From contig NZ_VJZP01000020.1 in the NCBI RefSeq assembly GCF_007097265.1, positions 1 to 64,000 on the forward strand: a DNA stretch of 64,000 nucleotides. Direction: 5' to 3'. The notes beneath the pieces were generated by a model. The model was not told the origin of the DNA, did no database searches, and saw nothing but the letters and a program-made list of their open reading frames with translations. This DNA comes from Flavobacterium gawalongense. Lineage in GTDB: Bacteria; Bacteroidota; Bacteroidia; Flavobacteriales; Flavobacteriaceae. The stretch's first letter is position 1. Every line of letters begins with the position of its first letter. Made by a program: the position numbers and the translations under genes. Shown piece by piece: positions 19,915-30,153 of this stretch.

Positions 19915-22900
19915 CTATTCTTCTAAACGAATGTCTAGTCCAAGACCTTTCAATTCATGCATCAATACATTGAATGATTCCGGTAAACCTGGTTCTGGCA
20001 TAGATTCTCCTTTTACGATTGCTTCGTAAGTTTTTGCTCTACCGATAACATCATCAGACTTCACAGTCAAGATTTCTCTAAGTGTACTTGATGCTCCATA
20101 AGCCTCAAGTGCCCAAACCTCCATCTCTCCAAAACGTTGACCTCCAAATTGAGCTTTACCTCCAAGTGGTTGTTGCGTAATCAACGAGTATGGACCTATA
20201 GAACGTGCGTGCATTTTATCGTCAACCATGTGTCCAAGTTTCAACATGTAGATAACTCCTACTGTTGCTGCTTGATGGAAACGTTCTCCTGTACCACCAT
20301 CATATAAATGTGTATGTCCAAAACGTGGTATTCCAGCTTCATCAGTCAATTCATTGATTTGATCAAGAGTTGCTCCGTCAAAAATTGGTGTAGCAAATTT
20401 TCTACCCAAGTTTTGTCCTGCCCAACCAAGAACAGTTTCATAAATTTGACCAATGTTCATACGTGAAGGTACACCAAGTGGGTTCAACACGATATCAACT
20501 GGAGTTCCATCTTCAAGGAAAGGCATATCTTCATGACGAACGATACGAGCAACAATACCTTTGTTACCGTGACGTCCCGCCATTTTATCCCCAACTTTCA
20601 GTTTACGTTTTTTGGCAATATATACTTTCGCTAATTTCAAGATTCCTGCTGGCAATTCATCTCCAACAGTAATAGTGAATTTCTCTCTACGTAATGCCCC
20701 TTGTAAATCGTTCAATTTAATTTTATAGTTATGAATTAAATCATTAACCATTTTATTAGTTGCATCATCAGCAACCCATTGACCTTTACTTAAGTGAGCA
20801 AAATCTTCAACTGCATAAAGCATTTTTTGAGTGTATTTTTTACCTTTTGGTAAAACTTCTTCACCCAAATCATTCATTACACCTTGAGATGTTTTTCCGT
20901 TAACGATTAAGAAAAGTTTCTCTACTAATTTGTCTTTTAATTCAACGAATTTAGTTTCGAATTCCATTTCTAAAGCGCCTAAAGCATCTTTGTCCTGCGT
21001 ACGTTTGCGTTTATCTTTTACTGCTCTTGCGAACAATTTTTTGTCTAAAACAACACCATGCAAAGAAGGAGAAGCTTTCAATGAAGCATCTTTTACATCA
21101 CCTGCTTTATCCCCGAAGATTGCACGAAGCAATTTCTCTTCCGGAGTAGGATCCGATTCCCCCTTTGGAGTAATTTTTCCGATAAGAATGTCACCAGGTT
21201 TAACCTCGGCTCCAATTCTGATCATTCCGTTTTCATCTAAATCTTTAGTAGCTTCTTCAGAAACGTTTGGTATATCGTTTGTTAATTCTTCGTTACCTAA
21301 TTTAGTATCTCTCACTTCTAATGAATAATCATCAACGTGAATAGAGGTGAAAATATCGTCACGAACTACTTTTTCAGAAATTACAATCGCATCCTCGAAG
21401 TTGTATCCTTTCCATGGCATAAAGGCCACTTTTAGGTTACGACCTAAAGCTAATTCACCATTTTGAGTCGCATATCCTTCCGATAATACCTGACCAAGAA
21501 CCACTCTGTCTCCTTTTCTTACGATAGGTTTCAAGTTGATACTTGTTCCTTGATTCGTTTTTCTAAATTTGATTAGATTGTATGTTTTTTCATCTGGCTC
21601 AAAACTTACCATTCTTTCTTCCTCAGAACGATCGTATTTGATAGTGATGATATTGGCATCTACATATTCAATAACTCCATCTCCTTCAGCATTAATCAAC
21701 ACTCTTGAATCAGAAGCCACTTGACGCTCTAAACCAGTTCCAACAATTGGAGCTTCAGGACGAATTAACGGTACGGCCTGACGCATCATGTTAGATCCCA
21801 TCAGGGCTCTATTCGCATCATCATGTTCTAAGAAAGGAATCAAAGAAGCTGAAATAGACGCAATTTGATTTGGAGCAACATCAGTATAATCAACTCGCGT
21901 TGGTTCAATTACTGGGAAATCACCTTCTTGACGCGCAATTACGTCTTCGGCAGTAATTTTTCCGGTAGCATCCATTTGGATATTTGCCTGAGCAATCATC
22001 ATTCCTTCTTCTTCTTCTGCGCTTAAGTAAACCGGAGTAGACTCTAAATCTACGGTTCCGTTAGTTACTTTACGGTAAGGTGTTTCGATGAAACCCATTC
22101 CATTTACTTTAGCATAAACACCAAGAGAAGATATCAAACCAATGTTTGGTCCCTCAGGAGTTTCAATTGGACATAAACGTCCGTAATGCGTATAGTGAAC
22201 GTCACGTACCTCAAAACCTGCTCTTTCTCTCGAAAGTCCACCCGGTCCTAGTGCAGATAATCTTCTTTTGTGTGTAATCTCGGCAAGTGGATTCGTTTGA
22301 TCCATAAACTGAGACAACTGGTTTGTTCCAAAGAAAGAGTTGATAACAGATGATAATGTTTTAGCATTAATCAAATCTATTGGTGTAAACACCTCGTTAT
22401 CTCTAACGTTCATACGCTCTCTAATAGTTCTAGCCATACGAGCTAAACCAACACCGAATTGTTGAGACAATTGTTCTCCAACTGTTCTAACACGACGGTT
22501 TGATAAGTGATCAATATCATCAATCTCCGCTTTAGAGTTGATCAATTCAATCAAATATTTTACAATGGTAATGATATCTTCTTTGGTAAGCACTTGCTTT
22601 TCCATTGGAATATCTAAACCAAGTTTTTTGTTCATTCTATAACGACCTACTTCACCTAAGTTGTAACGTTGGTCAGAGAAGAATAATTTATCTATAATAC
22701 CACGAGCAGTTTCTTCATCAGGCGGTTCTGCGTTACGCAATTGTCTGTAAATATGCTCAACAGCTTCTTTTTCAGAGTTTGTTGGATCTTTTTGTAACGT
22801 ATTGTGAATGATGGCATAATCACCTTGATTAGCATCTTCTTTATGCAACAAAATAGATTTAACGTTAGAATCGATGATTTCCTCCACATTATCTTTGTCG

Positions 22901-23730
22901 ATAATTGTATCTCTATCAAGGATTATTTCGTTACGTTCGATAGAAACTACTTCACCAGTATCTTCATCTACGAAATCTTCATGCCATGTATTCAATACAC
23001 GGGCAGCTAATTTTCTACCGACATATTTTTTAAGACCTGTTTTAGAAACCTTAATTTCTTCAGCAAGATCAAAAATTTCTAGAATATCTTTATCTCTTTC
23101 AAAACCAATTGCTCTAAAAAGAGTGGTAACTGGTAATTTTTTCTTTCTATCGATATAAGCATACATTACGCTATTAATATCTGTAGAAAATTCTATCCAA
23201 GAACCTTTAAAAGGAATTACTCTGGCAGAATACAATTTTGTACCATTTGCATGGAATGATTGACCAAAGAAAACACCCGGCGATCTGTGTAATTGAGATA
23301 CAACTACACGCTCAGCACCATTAATAACAAAGGTACCGCTTGGTGTCATATAAGGAATTGTACCAAGATATACATCCTGAACAATTGTTTCAAAATCTTC
23401 GTGTTCTGGATCTGTACAATATAGTTTTAACCTTGCTTTTAAGGGCACACTATAAGTAAGACCTCTTTCTATACATTCTTGAATTGTGTAACGTGGTGGA
23501 TCTACAAAATAATCAAGGAATTCCAATACGAAGTTATTTCTTGTATCAGTAATTGGGAAATTTTCCATGAAGGTATTGTAAAGCCCTTCGTCGCCTCTTT
23601 CGTCAGATTTAGTTTCTAATTGAAAAAAATCTTTAAACGATTTAACCTGAACATCTAGAAAATCCGGATAATCAGGAATATTTTTTGTTGAGGCAAAATT
23701 CAATCTTTCAGTCTGATTTGTTATCATCAA
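19915..23730 (-). CDS. rpoB: DNA-directed RNA polymerase subunit beta
   Basis: The beta subunit of RNA polymerase and target of rifampicin. The product is 1271 residues. The rifampicin-pocket region is complete: [20 protein letters not shown] followed by [20 protein letters not shown]. Downstream the catalytic-core motifs [44 protein letters not shown] and [24 protein letters not shown] are all intact. No resistance change is obvious by eye at the positions I can align. It follows rplL by 120 nt, with a hairpin in the gap, and precedes rpoC. Confidence 0.99.
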   Translation of the reverse strand: MMITNQTERLNFASTKNIPDYPDFLDVQVKSFKDFFQLETKSDERGDEGLYNTFMENFPITDTRNNFVLEFLDYFVDPPRYTIQECIERGLTYSVPLKARLKLYCTDPEHEDFETIVQDVYLGTIPYMTPSGTFVINGAERVVVSQLHRSPGVFFGQSFHANGTKLYSARVIPFKGSWIEFSTDINSVMYAYIDRKKKLPVTTLFRAIGFERDKDILEIFDLAEEIKVSKTGLKKYVGRKLAARVLNTWHEDFVDEDTGEVVSIERNEIILDRDTIIDKDNVEEIIDSNVKSILLHKEDANQGDYAIIHNTLQKDPTNSEKEAVEHIYRQLRNAEPPDEETARGIIDKLFFSDQRYNLGEVGRYRMNKKLGLDIPMEKQVLTKEDIITIVKYLIELINSKAEIDDIDHLSNRRVRTVGEQLSQQFGVGLARMARTIRERMNVRDNEVFTPIDLINAKTLSSVINSFFGTNQLSQFMDQTNPLAEITHKRRLSALGPGGLSRERAGFEVRDVHYTHYGRLCPIETPEGPNIGLISSLGVYAKVNGMGFIETPYRKVTNGTVDLESTPVYLSAEEEEGMMIAQANIQMDATGKITAEDVIARQEGDFPVIEPTRVDYTDVAPNQIASISASLIPFLEHDDANRALMGSNMMRQAVPLIRPEAPIVGTGLERQVASDSRVLINAEGDGVIEYVDANIITIKYDRSEEERMVSFEPDEKTYNLIKFRKTNQGTSINLKPIVRKGDRVVLGQVLSEGYATQNGELALGRNLKVAFMPWKGYNFEDAIVISEKVVRDDIFTSIHVDDYSLEVRDTKLGNEELTNDIPNVSEEATKDLDENGMIRIGAEVKPGDILIGKITPKGESDPTPEEKLLRAIFGDKAGDVKDASLKASPSLHGVVLDKKLFARAVKDKRKRTQDKDALGALEMEFETKFVELKDKLVEKLFLIVNGKTSQGVMNDLGEEVLPKGKKYTQKMLYAVEDFAHLSKGQWVADDATNKMVNDLIHNYKIKLNDLQGALRREKFTITVGDELPAGILKLAKVYIAKKRKLKVGDKMAGRHGNKGIVARIVRHEDMPFLEDGTPVDIVLNPLGVPSRMNIGQIYETVLGWAGQNLGRKFATPIFDGATLDQINELTDEAGIPRFGHTHLYDGGTGERFHQAATVGVIYMLKLGHMVDDKMHARSIGPYSLITQQPLGGKAQFGGQRFGEMEVWALEAYGASSTLREILTVKSDDVIGRAKTYEAIVKGESMPEPGLPESFNVLMHELKGLGLDIRLEE

Positions 23731-23791
23731 TGGACAAAATTTTGATTAAAAAAAAAGTAAAATAAACGTATAAATTTATTATACGAAAAAT

Positions 23792-23828
23792 GGTTTAGGT
23801 CTTTGGATGTGTATCCAAGACCTAAACC
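23792..23828 (-). terminator. rplL-rpoB intergenic hairpin (probable attenuator)
   Basis: GGTTTAGGTCTTTGGAT (23792-23808) pairs with ATCCAAGACCTAAACC (23813-23828), with one bulged base and a 4-nt loop. On the minus strand it lies between the rplL stop and rpoB and is followed by a short T-rich stretch. Bacteria often have a partial terminator here that lowers RNA polymerase expression relative to L7/L12; that role is inferred. Confidence 0.65.
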
Positions 23829-23850
23829 TAGTTCTCAAAACCGAGTTTAA

Positions 23851-24219
23851 CTATTTAAGCTCAACTACAGCTCCAGCTTCTTCTAAAGATTTTTTAAGCC
23901 CTTCAGCTTCTTCTTTAGAAACACCTTCTTTAACGTTGCTTGGTGCGCTATCTACTACATCTTTAGCTTCTTTCAAACCTAAACCTGTAAGTTCTTTTAC
24001 TAATTTTACAACAGCTAATTTAGAAGCACCAGCTTCTTTTAATACAACTGTAAATTCAGTTTGAACATCTTCAACAGCAGCGTCTCCACCACCTGAAACT
24101 ACTACTGCAGCAGCAGCTGGTTCGATACCGTACTCGTCTTTTAATATTGTTGCTAATTCGTTAACTTCTTTTACTGTTAGGTTAACTAATTGTTCTGCGA
24201 ATTGTTTCAAATCTGCCAT
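23851..24219 (-). CDS. rplL: 50S ribosomal protein L7/L12
   Basis: The stalk protein that recruits translation factors to the ribosome. It has 122 residues. The N-terminal dimerisation helices ([20 protein letters not shown]) lead into a short Ala/Gly-rich hinge and the C-terminal domain with [20 protein letters not shown] and [20 protein letters not shown], the factor-binding face. It lies 91 nt after rplJ and before the rpoB hairpin. Confidence 0.99.
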   Translation of the reverse strand: MADLKQFAEQLVNLTVKEVNELATILKDEYGIEPAAAAVVVSGGGDAAVEDVQTEFTVVLKEAGASKLAVVKLVKELTGLGLKEAKDVVDSAPSNVKEGVSKEEAEGLKKSLEEAGAVVELK

Positions 24220-24310
24220 TTTTTCTATCGTTTTAAAATGATTTGTAAAAATATAATTTATTTATTGTGCGCGTTTTTTTTAATAAAATTAGAGTAAGAC
24301 CCTATTTTCA

Positions 24311-24823
24311 TTATGCTTCCACTTCTTCTGTAGCCTCTTCGCTTTTTGCGAATTGGTTTTGAAGAGCAGAAATAACTCTTTGTGCTGGTGACTGCAATAA
24401 TCCAATAAGTTCGCCAATAAGCTCTTCTTTAGATTTAATAGTTGCTAATGCATCTAATTGATCGTCTCCAATATAAATTTCAGCGTTAATATAAGCTCCT
24501 TTTAATACAGGTTTAGCTGATTTTTTTCTGAAATCTTTTATTATCTTACCAGGAGCGTTTGCTATGTCAGAAATGAATATAGCGCTATTACCAGTCAAAA
24601 CTGAAGGTAAATCTCCATAATCATTAGCTGAAGCTTCCATTGCTTTTGCAAGCAAAGTGTTTTTAACTACTTCTAATTTTATACCTGCTTTAAAGCAAGC
24701 TCTTCTCAAGTTTGAAGTTGTTTCTGCATTCAGTCCAGAAATATCAGATACATAAACAATGTTTGTACCAGCTAACTGTGCAGTTAAAACTTCAATCGCG
24801 ATTGATTTTTCTTCTCTAGTCAT
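24311..24823 (-). CDS. rplJ: 50S ribosomal protein L10
   Basis: L10 anchors the L7/L12 stalk to 23S rRNA. The product has 170 residues. The N-terminal RNA-binding domain includes TTSNLRRACFKAGIKLEVVKN and the C-terminal helix that carries L7/L12 dimers ends in a Glu-rich tail. It lies 22 nt after rplA. In other bacteria L10 with L7/L12 represses its own mRNA; the leader here was not examined for that structure. Confidence 0.98.
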   Translation of the reverse strand: MTREEKSIAIEVLTAQLAGTNIVYVSDISGLNAETTSNLRRACFKAGIKLEVVKNTLLAKAMEASANDYGDLPSVLTGNSAIFISDIANAPGKIIKDFRKKSAKPVLKGAYINAEIYIGDDQLDALATIKSKEELIGELIGLLQSPAQRVISALQNQFAKSEEATEEVEA

Positions 24824-24845
24824 ACTAAAAATTTTTAACTACCAA

Positions 24846-25535
24846 TTATACTGCTTTAGGGTCCAAAGCAATTGCAGGACTCATAGTGCTAGTTAGGTAA
24901 ATACTTTTGATGTATGTTCCTTTAGCAGCAGTTGGTTTAAGTTTGATTAATGTTTGAATAATTTCGTGTGCATTGTCAACAATTTGCTCAGTTCCAAATG
25001 AAATTTTACCAATTCCTGCATGCACAATACCAGTTTTATCAACTTTAAAGTCAATTTTACCAGCTTTAACCTCTTGAACAGCTTTTGCAACATCCATAGT
25101 TACAGTACCTGTTTTAGGGTTTGGCATTAAACCTCTAGGTCCTAAAATACGACCTAATGGACCTAATTTACCCATAACAGAAGGCATTGTGATAATTACA
25201 TCAACATCTGTCCAACCGTCTTTAATTTTTTGTAAATAATCGTCAAGACCTACATAGTCTGCACCAGCTGCTAAAGCTTCCGCTTCTTTATCTGGAGTAA
25301 CCAATGCTAATACTTTAACGTCTTTACCAGTTCCATGAGGTAATGTCACCACACCTCTAACCATTTGATTCGCTTTTCTTGGATCTACGCCCAAACGAAC
25401 TGCGATATCAACAGACTCATCAAATTTTGCAGAAGCAACTACTTTTATCAATGCCGCAGCATCTTTAAGAGAATATAGTTTGTTCTTTTCAATTTTTGAA
25501 GCAGCCTCTTTTTGCTTTTTTGTCAATTTTGCCAT
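24846..25535 (-). CDS. rplA: 50S ribosomal protein L1
   Basis: L1 builds the mobile stalk near the ribosomal E site. The product is 229 residues. Family motifs are visible: [31 protein letters not shown], and [20 protein letters not shown]. It starts 13 nt after rplK, as in the classical rplKA pair. Confidence 0.99.
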   Translation of the reverse strand: MAKLTKKQKEAASKIEKNKLYSLKDAAALIKVVASAKFDESVDIAVRLGVDPRKANQMVRGVVTLPHGTGKDVKVLALVTPDKEAEALAAGADYVGLDDYLQKIKDGWTDVDVIITMPSVMGKLGPLGRILGPRGLMPNPKTGTVTMDVAKAVQEVKAGKIDFKVDKTGIVHAGIGKISFGTEQIVDNAHEIIQTLIKLKPTAAKGTYIKSIYLTSTMSPAIALDPKAV

Positions 25536-25548
25536 GTCTTTCTCTTAA

Positions 25549-25986
25549 TTAAAAAGGAGCGTCTCCTGATACAGTTATACCCATAGATCTAGCTGTTCCA
25601 GCAACCATACTCATTGCAGACTCCATAGTGAATGCATTTAAGTCTGGCATCTTGTCTTCAGCAATAGCTCTAATTTGTTCCCAAGTAACACTAGCTACTT
25701 TTTTACGATTAGGCTCACCAGAACCAGATTTTAGCTTTGCAGCTTCCATTAACTGAACGGCTGCAGGAGGAGTTTTTACAACAAAATCAAAAGATTTGTC
25801 TTTATACACAGTAATTTGTACTGGGCATATTTTGCCGGGCTTATCTTGAGTTCTAGCATTAAATTGCTTACAGAATTCCATGATGTTTACCCCAGCAGCT
25901 CCTAAAGCAGGTCCAACCGGTGGCGACGGGTTCGCAGCACCTCCCTTAACTTGTAGTTTAACTACTTTACTAATTTCTTTAGCCAT
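25549..25986 (-). CDS. rplK: 50S ribosomal protein L11
   Basis: L11 forms the base of the GTPase-associated centre with 23S rRNA. The product has 145 residues. The conserved proline-rich N-terminal segment ([20 protein letters not shown]) and the C-terminal rRNA-binding domain ending [10 protein letters not shown] are both intact. It follows nusG by 68 nt. Confidence 0.99.
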   Translation of the reverse strand: MAKEISKVVKLQVKGGAANPSPPVGPALGAAGVNIMEFCKQFNARTQDKPGKICPVQITVYKDKSFDFVVKTPPAAVQLMEAAKLKSGSGEPNRKKVASVTWEQIRAIAEDKMPDLNAFTMESAMSMVAGTARSMGITVSGDAPF

Positions 25987-26054
25987 TTTTTAAAAAATTT
26001 AACACTACAATCATTGGAAGCGATTGTAATGGATATTATAGATGTAACAAAAAA

Positions 26055-26606
26055 TTATACTTTTTCAACTTGCATAAAACTTAACTCCAATGGTGTTTTT
26101 CTTCCGAAAATTTTCACCATAACTTCTAGTTTACGCTTTTCTTCATTTATTTTTTCAACTGTTCCATTGAAACCATTGAAAGGCCCATCAACAACTTTAA
26201 TAGTCTCACCAATATTGAAAGGTATAGAACGAGTATCTGTATTTACAGCCAACTCATCTACTTTACCTAACATTCTGTTAACTTCAGAAAGTCTTAATGG
26301 CACAGGCTCACCGCCTTTGATTTCACCTAAAAAACCAATAACACTTGTTATAGACTTAATAATATGAGGTATTTCACCTATTAGATTTGCTTCAATCATA
26401 ACATAACCAGGAAAATAAACTTTATCCTTGATTATTTTTTTTCCTTCTTTTACAGTAACTACTTTCTCAGTAGGAACCAGAACTTGCGAAACATAATCAC
26501 CCATTCCTAATCTTGCGATTTCGGTTTCGATGTATGCTTTCACTTTATTTTCTTGTCCGCTTACCGCTCTAACTACATACCACTTTTTAATATTATTATC
26601 TGCCAT
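26055..26606 (-). CDS. nusG: transcription antitermination/elongation factor NusG
   Basis: NusG binds RNA polymerase and links it to Rho or to the ribosome. The product has 183 residues. The N-terminal NGN domain begins KKWYVVRAVSGQENKVKAYI and contains KKIIKDKVYFPGYVMIEA; the C-terminal KOW motif is VVDGPFNGFNGTVEKINEEK. It starts 10 nt after secE, the usual secE-nusG pairing. Confidence 0.98.
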   Translation of the reverse strand: MADNNIKKWYVVRAVSGQENKVKAYIETEIARLGMGDYVSQVLVPTEKVVTVKEGKKIIKDKVYFPGYVMIEANLIGEIPHIIKSITSVIGFLGEIKGGEPVPLRLSEVNRMLGKVDELAVNTDTRSIPFNIGETIKVVDGPFNGFNGTVEKINEEKRKLEVMVKIFGRKTPLELSFMQVEKV

Positions 26607-26616
26607 AACAAAAAAA

Positions 26617-26814
26617 TTATGCTTTTATCCAGTTAAAAAATCCAGCCAAAGCTTTTGCGAAAATTTCATCTACTCCCCAAGTTGCCAAAGCGAATAATAC
26701 TGAAAAAACAGCAACAACAATCGTTAGACGTTGCACCTCAGCCCAAGCCGGCCAAGTTACATTTGACTTTAATTCTTCAAATGCTTCTGATATGTAATTA
26801 ACAACTTTTGTCAT
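26617..26814 (-). CDS. secE: preprotein translocase subunit SecE
   Basis: SecE is the small clamp of the SecYEG membrane channel. The 65-residue product has the short single-helix form: an amphipathic N-terminal part (YISEAFEELKSNVTWPAWAEVQ) followed by one membrane helix (RLTIVVAVFSVLFALATWGV). It lies between tRNA-Trp and nusG. Confidence 0.96.
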   Translation of the reverse strand: MTKVVNYISEAFEELKSNVTWPAWAEVQRLTIVVAVFSVLFALATWGVDEIFAKALAGFFNWIKA

Positions 26815-26832
26815 TATGATTTAGTTTATTTG

Positions 26833-26903
26833 CACGGGCGGAGGGATTCGAACCCCCATCAACGGTTTTGGAGACCGCTATTCTACCCTTGAACTACGCC
26901 CGT
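26833..26903 (-). tRNA. tRNA-Trp (CCA)
   Basis: The minus-strand sequence begins ACGGGCGTAGTTCAAGGGTA and folds with a 7-bp acceptor stem (ACGGGCG/CGCCCGT). The anticodon loop is CTCCAAA, giving CCA. The T arm has GGTTCGAATCC. It is located between tuf and secE, its common place in Bacteroidota. Confidence 0.97.
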
Positions 26904-26909
26904 TTATTA

Positions 26910-26943
26910 AAAACCAGTAACAACCCAAGGCGTTACTGGTTTT
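26910..26943 (-). terminator. terminator after tuf
   Basis: AAAACCAGTAAC (26910-26921) and GTTACTGGTTTT (26932-26943) form a 12-bp stem. It lies between tuf and tRNA-Trp and should separate, at least partly, tuf mRNA from the secE-nusG transcript. Confidence 0.75.
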
Positions 26944-26961
26944 AAAAATTATTTTATAGGA

Positions 26962-28149
26962 TTAAGCTACAATCTCAGTTACCTGACCTGCACCTACTGT
27001 TCTACCACCTTCACGGATAGCGAAACGTAAACCAACATTTAATGCAATTGCACTAAGCAATACAACATCAATAGTTAAGTTATCCCCAGGCATAACCATC
27101 TCTACACCTGCTGGCAAAGTAATGATACCTGTTACATCCGTTGTACGTACGTAAAACTGTGGACGGTAGTTATTATGAAATGGTGTGTGACGACCACCTT
27201 CTTCTTTTTTCAAGATATAAACCTCAGCTTTAAAAGTAGCGTGTGGTTTAACTGAACCTGGCTTACAAATAACCATTCCTCTTTTGATGTCTTCTTTTTG
27301 AATACCTCTTAAAAGAATACCTACATTATCTCCAGCTTCTCCTCTATCAAGGATTTTACGGAACATCTCAACTCCTGTAATAGTAGAAGTTAATTTTTCA
27401 GCTCCCATACCAATGATTTCAACTGCATCTCCAGTATTAGCAACACCTGTTTCGATACGACCTGTAGCAACAGTTCCACGACCAGTGATTGAGAATACAT
27501 CTTCAACAGGCATCAAGAAAGGTTTCGCAACGTCTCTTACCGGCTCTTCGATCCAAGCATCAACAGCTGCCATTAATTCAAGAATTTTTGGTACCCAAAC
27601 TGGATCATTATTCAATCCACCTAAAGCTGAACCCTGAACAACAGGACCATTATCTCCATCATATTCGTAGAAAGATAACAAGTCTCTGATTTCCATCTCA
27701 ACTAATTCAAGTAATTCCTCATCATCAACCATATCCACTTTATTCATGAATACAACCATTCTAGGAATACCTACCTGACGTCCTAAAAGAATATGCTCAC
27801 GTGTTTGTGGCATTGGTCCATCAGTAGCAGCTACAACAAGAATAGCACCATCCATTTGAGCAGCACCTGTAACCATGTTTTTTACGTAATCCGCGTGACC
27901 TGGACAGTCAACGTGAGCGTAATGACGATTAGCAGTTTCATACTCAACGTGAGATGTATTAATTGTAATACCTCTTTCCTTTTCTTCAGGAGCATTATCA
28001 ATTTGATCAAATGATTTTGCTTGACAGTAACCAGCATCAGATAATACTTTCGTTATTGCTGCAGTTAAAGTAGTTTTTCCGTGATCTACGTGTCCAATTG
28101 TACCTATATTTAAGTGCGGTTTGGAACGATTAAAATTTTCTTTTGCCAT
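26962..28149 (-). CDS. tuf: elongation factor Tu
   Basis: EF-Tu delivers aminoacyl-tRNA to the ribosome. The product has 395 residues. G1 is GHVDHGKTT, the switch segment is [19 protein letters not shown]3 is DCPGHADY, G4 is NKVD and G5 GSALGG. Domains 2 and 3 are complete, ending [15 protein letters not shown]. It lies directly behind a tRNA cluster, so tRNAs and tuf probably share a transcript. Confidence 0.99.
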   Translation of the reverse strand: MAKENFNRSKPHLNIGTIGHVDHGKTTLTAAITKVLSDAGYCQAKSFDQIDNAPEEKERGITINTSHVEYETANRHYAHVDCPGHADYVKNMVTGAAQMDGAILVVAATDGPMPQTREHILLGRQVGIPRMVVFMNKVDMVDDEELLELVEMEIRDLLSFYEYDGDNGPVVQGSALGGLNNDPVWVPKILELMAAVDAWIEEPVRDVAKPFLMPVEDVFSITGRGTVATGRIETGVANTGDAVEIIGMGAEKLTSTITGVEMFRKILDRGEAGDNVGILLRGIQKEDIKRGMVICKPGSVKPHATFKAEVYILKKEEGGRHTPFHNNYRPQFYVRTTDVTGIITLPAGVEMVMPGDNLTIDVVLLSAIALNVGLRFAIREGGRTVGAGQVTEIVA

Positions 28150-28208
28150 TTTACTTAATTTTTAATCTTAGTTATTATAATTTATTAGTGTTCAAATATT
28201 ACATTTTG

Positions 28209-28280
28209 AGCCAATGTCGGGAATTGAACCCGAGACCTCTTCCTTACCAAGGAAGCACTCTACCCCTGAGCTACACCGGC
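28209..28280 (-). tRNA. tRNA-Thr (GGT)
   Basis: The sequence begins GCCGGTGTAGCTCAGGGGTA. The anticodon stem CTTCC/GGAAG encloses loop TTGGTAA, giving anticodon GGT. The acceptor stem GCCGGTG/CATTGGC pairs with two G-U pairs. The T arm reads GGGTTCAATTCCC. Confidence 0.95.
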
Positions 28281-28347
28281 AGAGAAATCTTTATTTCCAG
28301 TTCAACATTTCAAATTTTTAAAATCCGAATTTTTAAACTTCATTTTG

Positions 28348-28428
28348 TGGGGAGAGCAGGATTCGAACCTGCGAAGTTTACACAGCAGATTTACAGTCTG
28401 CCCTCGTTGGCCGCTTGAGTATCTCCCC
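28348..28428 (-). tRNA. tRNA-Tyr (GTA)
   Basis: The sequence begins GGGGAGATACTCAAGCGGCC and has the long variable arm of a class II tRNA. The anticodon stem GCAGA/TCTGC encloses CTGTAAA, giving GTA. The acceptor stem GGGGAGA pairs with TCTCCCC. Confidence 0.96.
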
Positions 28429-28460
28429 TAACCATTAATTATCAATATTTCAAAAAAAAG

Positions 28461-28534
28461 AGCCGGTGGAGGGACTCGAACCCACGACCTGCTGATTACA
28501 AATCAGCTGCTCTAGCCAACTGAGCTACACTGGC
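28461..28534 (-). tRNA. tRNA-Thr (TGT)
   Basis: The sequence begins GCCAGTGTAGCTCAGTTGGC. The anticodon stem GCTGA/TCAGC encloses TTTGTAA, giving TGT. The acceptor stem GCCAGTG/CACCGGC contains one A-C mismatch at pair 4-69. The rest of the cloverleaf is normal. It is the first gene of the tRNA-tuf cluster. Confidence 0.95.
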
Positions 28535-28540
28535 ATTATC

Positions 28541-28570
28541 AATAAAAAAAGTCCGCTATTTCTAACGGAC
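28541..28570 (-). terminator. terminator after hpf
   Basis: On the minus strand GTCCGTTA pairs with TAGCGGAC (one mismatch), followed by a run of seven T. It separates hpf from the tRNA-tuf cluster, although the cluster promoter lies between hpf and this hairpin. Confidence 0.65.
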
Positions 28571-28572
28571 TG

Positions 28573-28601
28573 CAAATGTAGAGATTTTATCTCTCAATCA
28601 A
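28573..28601 (-). promoter_or_regulatory. promoter of the tRNA-tuf cluster
   Basis: On the minus strand TTG (28601-28599) is followed after 18 nt by TACATTTG (28580-28573), a good match to the flavobacterial TTG-N17-23-TANNTTTG promoter. It lies 38 nt before the first tRNA. Confidence 0.65.
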
Positions 28602-28625
28602 AACATTTTTTCAAAAAAATTTATA

Positions 28626-28928
28626 TTAAATGTGCGAACTTATTTTTTCTTTCCTTTTTACCAACAATCGTTCTAAAGATTCCGCACAAAGTTCCACTGC
28701 TTCTTCAAAAATTTTACACTGCTTTTTAACTACAAAATCATCTCCAGGGACATTAATTTTTATCTCGGCAATTTTATTCTCCTTATCACTTGTCTTTTCA
28801 ACTTTCAAAAAAACATCTGCCGAGACTACTTTATCGTAATATTTTTCCAATTTGTCCATTCTTTCTTGAACAAAATCTACTAGCTTTTTGTCAACAGTAA
28901 AGTTAACTGCATGAACATTTACCTTCAT
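28626..28928 (-). CDS. hpf: ribosome hibernation promoting factor (HPF/YfiA family)
   Basis: HPF binds the 30S decoding site and helps ribosomes become inactive in stationary phase. The 100-residue product is the short form. The fold is recognisable from MKVNVHAVNFTVDKKLVDFV, the middle KLEKYYDKVVSADVFLKVEK and the basic end LERLLVKRKEKISSH. The start at 28928 fits the family; an ATG two codons earlier is possible. It follows xerC by 34 nt and precedes the tRNA cluster. Confidence 0.92.
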   Translation of the reverse strand: MKVNVHAVNFTVDKKLVDFVQERMDKLEKYYDKVVSADVFLKVEKTSDKENKIAEIKINVPGDDFVVKKQCKIFEEAVELCAESLERLLVKRKEKISSHI

Positions 28929-28962
28929 AATCATTATTTTTTAATAGTTAAACATTTCCGAA

Positions 28963-29859
28963 TTACTTCTGATTCCTTGGATGCGCATCTTCATATACTT
29001 TTTTTAGCTCTGATAAACTATTGTGTGTGTATATTTGCGTTGATGCCAGACTAGAATGTCCCAATAATTCTTTCACTGAATTCAAATCGGCTCCATTATT
29101 TAATAGGTGAGTAGCAAACGTGTGTCGCAATATATGTGGACTTTTTTTTACTTTCTCGGAGACAGCACTAAAGTAAGAATTTATTAATCGATACACAAAG
29201 GAATCATTTAATTTTAACCCTTTTTTTGTGAGAAAAAAATAATCACTATCTACAATAGATAACAAGCACGCCCTCTCTTTTAAGTATAAAGAAAATTGAT
29301 CTATTATTATCGGCAAAACCGGCAATATCCGCTCCTTATTCCTTTTTCCCAACACTTTGACCGTACCGCCAGATAAATTGACATTAACTACTTTTAAATG
29401 AATCAACTCCGTTCTTCGCATACCGGTAGTATAAAACAAATCAACTATAAGTTTATTTCTTATTTCCTCGAAACCTACTGGATTTTGCATATGACTTAAC
29501 GCATCTACAACTTCTTTTTCAGAAAACGGGATTTGTAATATCTTAGGAGTCTTTAATGCTTTGTGCTTCAATAGCGGACTAACTTCTATTTGTTTTGTTT
29601 TTAACAGAAATTTGTAAAATGCTTTTAAGGATGCAATTTTTCTATTGACTGAGGTATTTGATATATTATCATCAACAAGAGAAACAATCCAACTTCTTAT
29701 TTGACTATAATTAACATGTTCTACATCCTCTTGATCGAAATGAATCGTATTGAATGATTCAAAAGAAGTAATGTCATTGCAATACGCTGTAACGGTATGT
29801 GAAGAATATTTTTTCTCCAACTGCAGATAATCCCGAAATGCATCTTTATTATTAGCCAT
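28963..29859 (-). CDS. xerC: tyrosine recombinase XerC/XerD family
   Basis: A 298-residue site-specific recombinase, expected to resolve chromosome dimers at dif. The SAM-like N-terminal domain covers about residues 1-90 (FRDYLQLEKKYSSHTVTAYC). The catalytic domain shows TGMRRTELIHL (Arg), HILRHTFATHLLNNGADL (His and Arg), LGHSSLASTQIYTH (His and the nucleophile Tyr). It is in the core position between rpsU and hpf found in Flavobacteriaceae, so a housekeeping Xer is more likely than a phage or transposon integrase; XerC versus XerD cannot be settled here. Confidence 0.93.
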   Translation of the reverse strand: MANNKDAFRDYLQLEKKYSSHTVTAYCNDITSFESFNTIHFDQEDVEHVNYSQIRSWIVSLVDDNISNTSVNRKIASLKAFYKFLLKTKQIEVSPLLKHKALKTPKILQIPFSEKEVVDALSHMQNPVGFEEIRNKLIVDLFYTTGMRRTELIHLKVVNVNLSGGTVKVLGKRNKERILPVLPIIIDQFSLYLKERACLLSIVDSDYFFLTKKGLKLNDSFVYRLINSYFSAVSEKVKKSPHILRHTFATHLLNNGADLNSVKELLGHSSLASTQIYTHNSLSELKKVYEDAHPRNQK

Positions 29860-29865
29860 AAAAAA

Positions 29866-29912
29866 ACCGTTAGCATCAAAGTTATAAAACTTTTAATGAC
29901 TAACGGTACTTT
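29866..29912 (-). terminator. terminator after rpsU
   Basis: ACCGTTAG and CTAACGGT form the outer stem, with an inner AAAGTT/AACTTT pairing, followed on the minus strand by a T run that overlaps the start of xerC. A minus-strand -7 box, TAACTTTG at 29877-29884, is embedded in the loop and could start xerC. Confidence 0.55.
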
Positions 29913-29929
29913 ATTTTAATAGATATTGA

Positions 29930-30124
29930 CTAACTCTCTAAGTTATCTCTCATATTTTGGATATAAGCCGCTTTTTGAATTTTGATTCTATTTGTAACTG
30001 AAGGCTTAATAAAAGCAGTACGTGCTCTTAATTGACGAACAGTTCCTGTTTTATCAAATTTTCTTTTGTAGCGTTTTAACGCTCTATCGATATTTTCTCC
30101 GTCTTTAATTGGTATAATTAACAT
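29930..30124 (-). CDS. rpsU: 30S ribosomal protein S21
   Basis: S21 is the last small-subunit protein and in Bacteroidota sits near the anti-Shine-Dalgarno end of 16S rRNA. The 64-residue product starts MLIIPIKDGENIDRALKRYK, as expected; an in-frame ATG 42 nt upstream gives an implausible extension. An unusually strong purine-rich site (AAGAAAGGGGG on the minus strand) precedes the start. That is notable because most genes in the window lack a Shine-Dalgarno sequence and because S21 genes of Bacteroidota are known to keep one. Confidence 0.96.
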   Translation of the reverse strand: MLIIPIKDGENIDRALKRYKRKFDKTGTVRQLRARTAFIKPSVTNRIKIQKAAYIQNMRDNLES

Positions 30125-30153
30125 AATATAGACACCCCCTTTCTTTAAGTGTG

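Noticed and set aside
22804..23158. Open frames of 68-94 codons opposite rpoB
   Set aside because: They lie wholly on the antisense strand of rpoB, an intact conserved gene.
28963..29859. xerC as an integrase of a mobile element
   Set aside because: It lies in a conserved housekeeping order with rpsU and hpf, and no other mobile genes or att-like repeats are seen around the tRNAs nearby.
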